Part shown: in pieces, positions 54,504 to 60,324 of the stretch
Position numbering within the stretch: the stretch's first letter is position 1
Layout: each line of letters begins with the position of its first letter
DNA from: Phoronis australis
Taxonomy: Eukaryota; Phoronida; Phoronidae
Length of the DNA stretch: 60,324 nt
NCBI GenBank assembly: GCA_002633005.1
Contig: NMRA01000218.1
Coordinates: 440,334-500,657 of the forward strand
Reading direction: 5' to 3'
Made by a program: the position numbers and the translations under genes
Notes under the pieces: model-generated
Databases searched by the model: none
What the model was told of the DNA's origin: nothing
Seen by the model: only the letters and a program-made list of their open reading frames with translations

Positions 54504-56231
54504 ATAGGAGCTGTGTGCTGTTACATTTTTTGGGGACAACACAGATTCTTCAAAAGGTGTGGTCAGGCATAGATCAAATGAGCCCATAAATCATCACTCC
54601 GATAAGTTGTTTTTGTCAAGGTACCGAGGCGGCGAATGAAGCGATGCACTTACTCATGAATAATGCATGCACACATGTCGAGTACTGGAATGTGGAGCAA
54701 TATGAAACAAATTCATCAACTGACTGTGCACTGCCAATCTTTTCTCCTAAACATAATTTGGAAAATACAGGAAACTACTCCAGCAAGTTCCGTCACAAAA
54801 ATAAGTGATTGAGTATGATAACACTTCCAAGGTGGGCACATCTTCATTCAACACTGGTGGTTGTTGTGTGTATCCTGGCTTGACGCTACCCTTAATCAAG
54901 CTTTGTTCAATGACACTTGAAGTTGATCGAAGGCATGGGCTAAGTACAATAAACTGTTCAAGGCCAGGTGTTACTAATAAACTTGCAACTACTTGATGCT
55001 GAACTGTACAGATTTAACTTCCGACAAAACTTGTGAAAAAGCACTAAACGCACATGCAGCAATGAAAAGTTGATTAAAAATGGATTCATTTGGTAAACAT
55101 TGACAAGCTATAAAATTTAATAAATTGTGAAGGCAGGTACACATTGGACGCAAATACTGGGCGAATGTCAAGCGTACTACAATCTAGGACCTTTTGCTAA
55201 CATCAGTCATACGTTTAAATTAGTTGCGGAACTCGGACACACAAATGCTACCCAAAATACCTTGTACGAATCTACAGTGAGGACATTGAAGTCCGAGATC
55301 GAAATTATTAGCAGACGACATAGTGACTGCACACCATCACATACTAAAATCTTAACAAAAAACAGAAACATCATTCTTGAAGTCTACTGTCAAAATAAGA
55401 GTATAACAAATAAAAATATGGTGCACCTAAGAATTACATGGTAAATAAGGTATGCTTTCAATTATGCATTGACAAAGGGCCCCAATGAAAAAAAGGTGAT
55501 ACGCCTAGCTATAGAGTTAAAATGGCCGTAGGCACTTCACTGCGAATGCATGCTGTTTTTTCATGCAACGAAAAGTTGCAACTGACCTTAAATTGGTAAT
55601 TTTTCACACTCAGACTCAACGATCAAATTCACAAGCCACTTTGATGGACTATTTGCAGGTTACGACAGTCTAAGCTAAGGTCAAACACATGACATTTGAT
55701 CAAATGGGCCCCTGACAGTGGATAATTGGTAATTTCAATGGCATGTGAGTCACTCCAAAGTAAACAAAATAAATATTAGTAACCAGATGATATTAATGCA
55801 TTCTTATTCTTTATAGGAGTCCATCAAAGACATTCTGTTTGGAAACTTCAACATTTTGACTTGTTGTAATAAGGATGCGAGGTAGATTTTCATGCAACCA
55901 ATTATGCTATCAATGAAAACTGATGAAACCAAATTAAAGTTAAGTAAATTCTTGAACTGTTCTCATAGACCGAGCAGAAAAGTTGATTTGTCGATTCTGG
56001 TTTCATTGACTGGTGGAACCAAGTCAAGAAAAAGTTGTGTGCTCAAAGTCTAAAAGTCACTCCCCTAGGGCTACTGTAAACACTTGCGTTTGAACAATGC
56101 AGCATTCAGTCTGAGTGGCACAATGACAAAACCAAGCTCTTTTAACTCAACTGCAAGATAAAATATCCTGATGTTGGCTTTGAGATCAAACCTTAACCCC
56201 AATTCTGACAATTACATGAACCACACCCAAC
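54504..56231. other. 3' flank of CCDC181; no gene recognised
   Basis: Includes the presumed 3' UTR of the minus-strand CCDC181 gene. The open frames near 54805 and 55127 have no domain or splice support. AT-rich, no obvious element. Confidence 0.4.
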
Positions 56232-56403
56232 CTAGTACCTATACCCGTAGTAGTCTTCGTAGCGGAAGGCCTCGGCGCGTCTTATAGCCAAAACCAACGC
56301 CTGTGACTTACGCGATCGCCGTGCAGCCAGTCGTGTGATTCTGGCTTTTGCCTTCTGCTCTTTCTCGGCTTCAAGCTTTTCTTGTCTCTTTCTTTTTAAC
56401 CAG
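56232..56403 (-). CDS. CCDC181: CCDC181, terminal coding exon
   Basis: Acceptor TTCATTTTAG; begins with one base completing an Ala codon, then WLKRKRQEKLEAEKEQKAK, then a basic helix RITRLAARRSRKSQ and RRAEAFRYEDYYGYRY, then TAG. The AFKxWLxRKRxEK segment and the closing EAFRYxDYY block match the C-terminus of vertebrate CCDC181, a microtubule-associated protein of motile cilia and sperm flagella that binds HOOK1 in mouse. Together with the two upstream exons at least 489 residues are encoded here, close to the human length of about 509. Confidence 0.85.
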
Positions 56404-57399
56404 CTAAAATGAAACAACGAAGTAGATTATTGCATTGTAATGAAAATAAGTGCAACTCAGTAGGTGTAGACACTTTTTATGTTTTGGTTATAACCTAAAA
56501 ATAACTGATCACCATATTGACATTTCCCTGGCAAAGTAAACTTAAAAAAACTAGAGTAAACAGTGTTAAAAATATTTTGTGCCTTCTATAAAGTTTACTA
56601 CGTAAGCTAGACACATTTCAGAAAATGATAAATAACGTGGAAAATAAATCTGAAACTAAATAAGGCGATCCAGATCCTCCCAAGGATACTATTGTTTCAT
56701 GAAATGTAGAATATCAATATGTCAATTGTCATATAGTGTTTGATTTTACTTTATTTCTGTTTTTGTTGACAAAGGAAGTTATTACATCCGAAAATTTCAA
56801 ATTTCAGTTGATCCATTCTTGTTGTTTTATTTACCCATTGATATTCTACAGAAAATGATAAAGCATTTAAACGTGCTTAACCAATAAAATCAGGACCAGT
56901 TGTTATAGTACATATTACATTCATTCAGGTGACGAGACATATAAATTCAATTCGGGGAAAAATAGGTTGATCATTGTCTCTCCCTGATATTGGTAAATTT
57001 AGCGAAATCACTTACTGAGAGACTAAACTGAAAGATGGTAGCAGACATTGGCCATTGGACATTCTGTCTCTTTTGCCTCTGCCAAGATCATTGGGAAGGA
57101 ATAGAACTATCAAAATCAGGATCCAGTGCCCAATTTTGAACCGGTGGTGTTCATTTATCTCCCTTCTACAGTGACATCCTTATCAAGCATATGGCAGGAA
57201 ATACTCCAGATACTTCAGACGTGGCCTGGCAGACGAGGCAGAAACGTCTGCTACCATCCATCCATTTTAATTATCCAAGTAAGTGATTTCGTTATATTTA
57301 CCATATAAAGTGAAATATTTCAGCAAATAATTCACGTATCAAAATTCAAATACGTTTAGATAGTGTGCAGCATATACACAAATGTGGAAGCTGACATAC
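56404..57399 (-). other. CCDC181 intron with a MITE-like insertion
   Basis: Donor AAAGC|GTATGT at 57399, acceptor TTTTAG at 56404. At about 56638-56850 it carries the repeat also seen at 43468. CAGAAAATGATAAA stands on both sides (about 56618 and 56848), a clean candidate target-site duplication. The small plus-strand frame near 57126 is intronic. Confidence 0.7.
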
Positions 57400-57554
57400 G
57401 CTTTAAACGCTCGCTCATTTTCTTCACGAGGCCGTATTATCTGCGCCTCTAACTCCTCTCGCCTTCGCTGTTCCTCAAGAAATCGACGCTCGCGATCCTG
57501 TTTGGCTTTAAATGCCTTCCAGTTGTTGAACGCCGTTTCATTATCCTTTACCTC
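57400..57554 (-). CDS. CCDC181: CCDC181, penultimate coding exon
   Basis: Acceptor TTTTCAACAG, donor AAAGC|GTATGT; 51 codons plus two bases. It reads EVKDNETAFNNWKAFKAKQD, then RERRFLEEQRRREELEAQ and PREENERAFK. Highly charged coiled coil with the AFNNW and AFKA(W) repeats that recur at the exon joins. The phase-0 join to the exon at 57898 and the split-Ala join to 56403 keep one frame through all three exons. Confidence 0.85.
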
Positions 57555-57897
57555 CTGTTGAAAAGTTTGGTTGAAAATAAGAAATAAAATGCAAAAGCTT
57601 GACAAGGCCTAGTAAAATTGACCTGAACAAATCATTCTTAATGGTCAAAATACCTGGTTTATCAAAGATCGTAATGCAAAAGCCTAAGATTTACGATCAA
57701 CAGGCACACGCTTCTCACGGGTGCACATGAATTACACCGTCAGGTTTATGTCAGTCGCAACATTTTACTCTACGGTTTTGCATTTGCAATGTCAACGACC
57801 AAAGTTACGACCGGGCCTTGAATTTTATAGGAATTACCAAACTTCATTATAGCAAACCCCAAAAGACTATGGATATGGCAAGCACTTCAGTTCTCAC

Positions 57898-59039
57898 CTT
57901 GGTACCCCCATTCGACTGTGTCTCCTTATCTTCCTGTCGCCTCCTCACAGCCTCTTCACGCTTCTTCTTCAGCCAGAACTCAAATGCGTCGTTATTCTCC
58001 TTCCTCTTCTTGTCCTCTTCTTCCTTCTTCCTTTCCTTTTCCGCCTTCTCCCGCTCTCTCCGCGTGTGCTCCCTCTGCTTCTTCAGATCCCACTGCTCCG
58101 AAGTTATTCCATACGGAGACGACTTGACCTCATACTCGTTTCTGCTTGCCTGAACTGATGAAGAGCGTGGTGGCGTTGTGCTCGCCTGCTTTCGTCGGCC
58201 ATTACTTGCTGTTGCAGTGCTTGGCCGTGGTTTGCTTGGAGGGTGAGGATCGTGGCTGCCCGTACTTGTAACACTACCGGCATCACTCCCCCGTGGTGAC
58301 GGGGTGGGCTCGGACATACTACCATCTAATGTCTTATCCTTCTCCATAGCCTCCAACTCCTTGGCACTGACATACTCAAATTTACCATTCACCTCAACAA
58401 GCACCTTTTCATCACTGCCGTTGGCAGTCGTATCGACATTACTAGCAGATGTATCACCACCACTGGCAGACGAATCACCATGGGAGGCAGACGTATCACC
58501 GCCATTGTCAGAAACATCGAGATTGTCTTGTTTTTGTTCATTGTCTGCTGTACTCTGTGACTCCACTCCGGCATTTTCTGGCTTTTCAGCTAGCTGATGT
58601 GACTCCCTGCTTTCATTTGCATTTTGTACCTTTGTTGTTCCTTGCAGGTCATTGTTATCACTGGAAGACTGATCGACCGACAGCCTCCGTTCCTGGTTAT
58701 CAACTTGTGTTTTAGGGTCTGCATCTACTGCCTCCACATTTGCACTAGTTTCACTGGCGCCAGTTTGAGATTCTGTTGCAGAACTGTCATTCAGAGTTAA
58801 GTTATTCATGCCCAAATTGTCTGAGTCACTCTCAGCAGGAGCACCGTTTTCCCTCGGTGTTTGTTCGCTATCAGTTTGTCCATCCATCGGTTCTTCCTCA
58901 GGTGGTATTTCGATGACCAAGTCCTCCTTGAATCCAACAGTTCGCCTACGATCGCTATTAACAGGTGTGGGGTCCTCAGCTAGTTCCTGGTTTAACTGCT
59001 TAATTCGCTCCGTCACGTCGTAAGGTGGTGGTTCCTCTT
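57898..59039 (-). CDS. CCDC181: CCDC181, large coding exon
   Basis: Acceptor TTTTTTCAG (59041-59040), donor ACCAAG|GTGAGA. 381 codons, one base of the first being supplied by an exon not identified. The N-terminal part has EEPPPYDVTERIKQLNQEL, PVNSDRRRTVGFKEDLVIEI and PPEEEP, matching the conserved N-terminal motif of CCDC181. Residues about 50-250 are acidic and Ser/Thr-rich, with a short repeat (GGDTSAS, HGDSSAS). VLVEVNGKFEYVSAKELEAM is a second conserved block. The end is a charged coiled coil with SSPYGITSEQWDLKKQREH and NDAFEFWLKKKREE. The GTG at 59016 is Val in the middle of the exon, not a start. The start codon must lie further upstream, possibly outside the window. Confidence 0.88.
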
Positions 59040-60324
59040 CTGAAAAAATAATATTAAAAGGTTTTATTAGAAACTGAATGACATAACAGCTAAAGCAGCC
59101 ATAAACCTGTCAAACAAAACTTGCAACAAAAATTGACCTTAACTTATTCCTTAATACTAAGATAAGAGGTGGACGCTGGGCTTGCAAAGACCTTGCATTT
59201 TGTTATTCTGTGAGACATTAGGTTCCATACAAAATTGAAGTCATCCTGCGACAAGCCACAGAGCCTCAGCTTCAAGCAACAAATTGAACAAATCGTCAAC
59301 AGTTCCAATTGTGGAAATTACATCAACTGGGTAATTTTTTGGCCTAAATCAAAACTTGTTTTTTATGGAAGGGGGTTGTAAACCATTTTAAAGGTCCATG
59401 CATCACTAAGTTGAATTGAATGAAGATAGGAGCTGCAAATTTTTGCTCAAAGCAAGCCAGGAACTTAATTCGATTTATTCTTTTCTGTAATTAATGTTCA
59501 CTCCATTGCCGTACTAAAAACAAAATTAAGGGTTCCACCCCGAAACAGCAGCAAAAACGTTTCATGGTTCTCAAATGTGGCCCTAATATAGCACTTACAA
59601 AAATGTAGCAAAAACCCAGCATGCCAAAAAGTGATATAGGTTAAGTTTGAAACAAAAGTCCCGTTTAGACATCAACTTTTGGCCCAGTGCAAGTGACCCG
59701 AGTAAAGCGACCGTTTACACACACAACTCACTAACTGTGGCAAGACGGAAATTGCAGGCTGGAGAGACTGGATCGCACATGAGCATGTTAACAAATGACG
59801 AAAGTTGCAAAAACAAAGAACCCGTATGTATAGGTCATTAGGCAAGCACAGTAGAGACGATCCTTTCCGACTTGCCCCAGTTTCGCGTTTAGACATATAA
59901 TTGACACGGAGCAAGATGTTCGGGCGCAAATTGCTCAACCTCACAAACGGGTGGCAAAAGTTGTCAAAGCGGTGTCAGTTTGCTCCGTGTCAGTCCCGTT
60001 CACACAGCTAGAACAACTCGTTCCGTGTCAGCTCACATCCGTGACAACTTTTGAAGTGTAAACGGCACTAAATAAAGCACAGATCTCACGTCGAAGTTCA
60101 AGTCAATGGTATACTAATCAAAACTCAAAACATGGAGCTTGGAATGAGCCTGTAATATTAGGGTAACTCACACCTATACCTGTCCAGTATCAAACGAACA
60201 CCTGGGCTATCTTGGGCTGCATACAAAGGTGTTAGCAATGCGTCCTCTATGAGAACATTTCAACAACACAAATGTGACTTACACTTAATAAACACCAACA
60301 TAACAGGGTAATAAATCCATTAGT
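59040..60324 (-). other. CCDC181 upstream intron/5' region with a repeat; start exon not found
   Basis: On the minus strand there are donor-like sites near 60170 (GTGTGAGTT) and 60280 (GTGTAAGTC), so a 5' exon could lie at the right edge, but no conserved CCDC181 sequence was recognised. A repeat with imperfect inverted ends lies at about 59658-60072. Confidence 0.45.
59658..60072. mobile_element. about 415-bp non-autonomous element with imperfect inverted ends
   Basis: The left end AGTCCCGTTTAGACATCAAC and the right end, read in reverse as AGTGCCGTTTACACTTCAAA, are imperfect inverted repeats continuing into a shared AAAGTTG-type segment. CGTTTAGACAT, CGTTTACACAC and CGTTCACACAG recur internally, a signature of a known style of animal MITE. 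The minus-strand open frame inside is not coding. Confidence 0.5.

Noticed and set aside
55127-55444. 105-codon plus-strand frame, superficially protein-like
   Set aside because: No family signature, no splice support, and it lies in the 3' flank of a gene on the other strand; probably chance.
58304-58715. Plus-strand frames opposite CCDC181
   Set aside because: Shadows of the well-supported minus-strand coding exon; rich in Ser/His as expected from antisense of its acidic repeats.

Overview
This is nuclear DNA from an animal, most likely a marine invertebrate. Genes are split by GT..AG introns, gene density is low, the base composition is AT-leaning, and dispersed repeats and cut-and-paste transposons fill most of the space. 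Recognisable host genes are metazoan: a secreted AID/APOBEC-like deaminase, a Cys-loop receptor exon, a SENP6/7-type SUMO protease and the ciliary/flagellar protein CCDC181. A deuterostome such as an echinoderm, hemichordate or cephalochordate would fit, but I cannot fix the species from sequence alone.

Layout. (1) 1.3-6.6 kb, minus strand: a complete two-coding-exon gene of 199 codons for a small secreted deaminase. It has a signal peptide, an HAE zinc/catalytic motif in exon 1 and a PCxxC motif in exon 2. Its 4.7 kb intron holds a hAT transposon nested in an older element. (2) 7-15 kb: inverted-repeat elements, a tRNA-like SINE head, and a 5'-truncated LINE on the minus strand. (3) 16.2-28.5 kb, plus strand: a composite transposon-like locus. 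SGNH-hydrolase exons and a C2H2 exon precede a 3.2 kb open frame that carries a Ulp1-type cysteine protease, a zinc-ribbon region and a C-terminal zinc finger. A second, decayed copy follows. It retains, inserted between the same two flanking segments, a MULE-type DDE transposase with a SWIM-like zinc motif, and it ends in a PHD finger. (4) 29.3-29.9 kb: an 81-bp tandem repeat, each unit with a perfect hairpin. (5) 31-39 kb: sparse, with one Cys-loop receptor TM3 exon (minus) and a 400-bp MITE. (6) 39.9-53.1 kb: several blocks each present twice, with boundaries at single N characters. These are best read as unmerged haplotypes. The last two exons of a SENP6/7 gene lie here (plus), the terminal one twice. 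(7) 56.2-59.0 kb, minus: the three 3' coding exons of CCDC181, with the 5' end beyond the window or unrecognised.

The genes do not form an operon-like unit. The two most interesting systems are the secreted deaminase and the Ulp1/SGNH/MULE composite element. In the latter, an in-frame loss of the transposase core has left a long open frame in one copy. Exon limits were read by eye from splice signals and frame continuity; no transcript data or database search was available.
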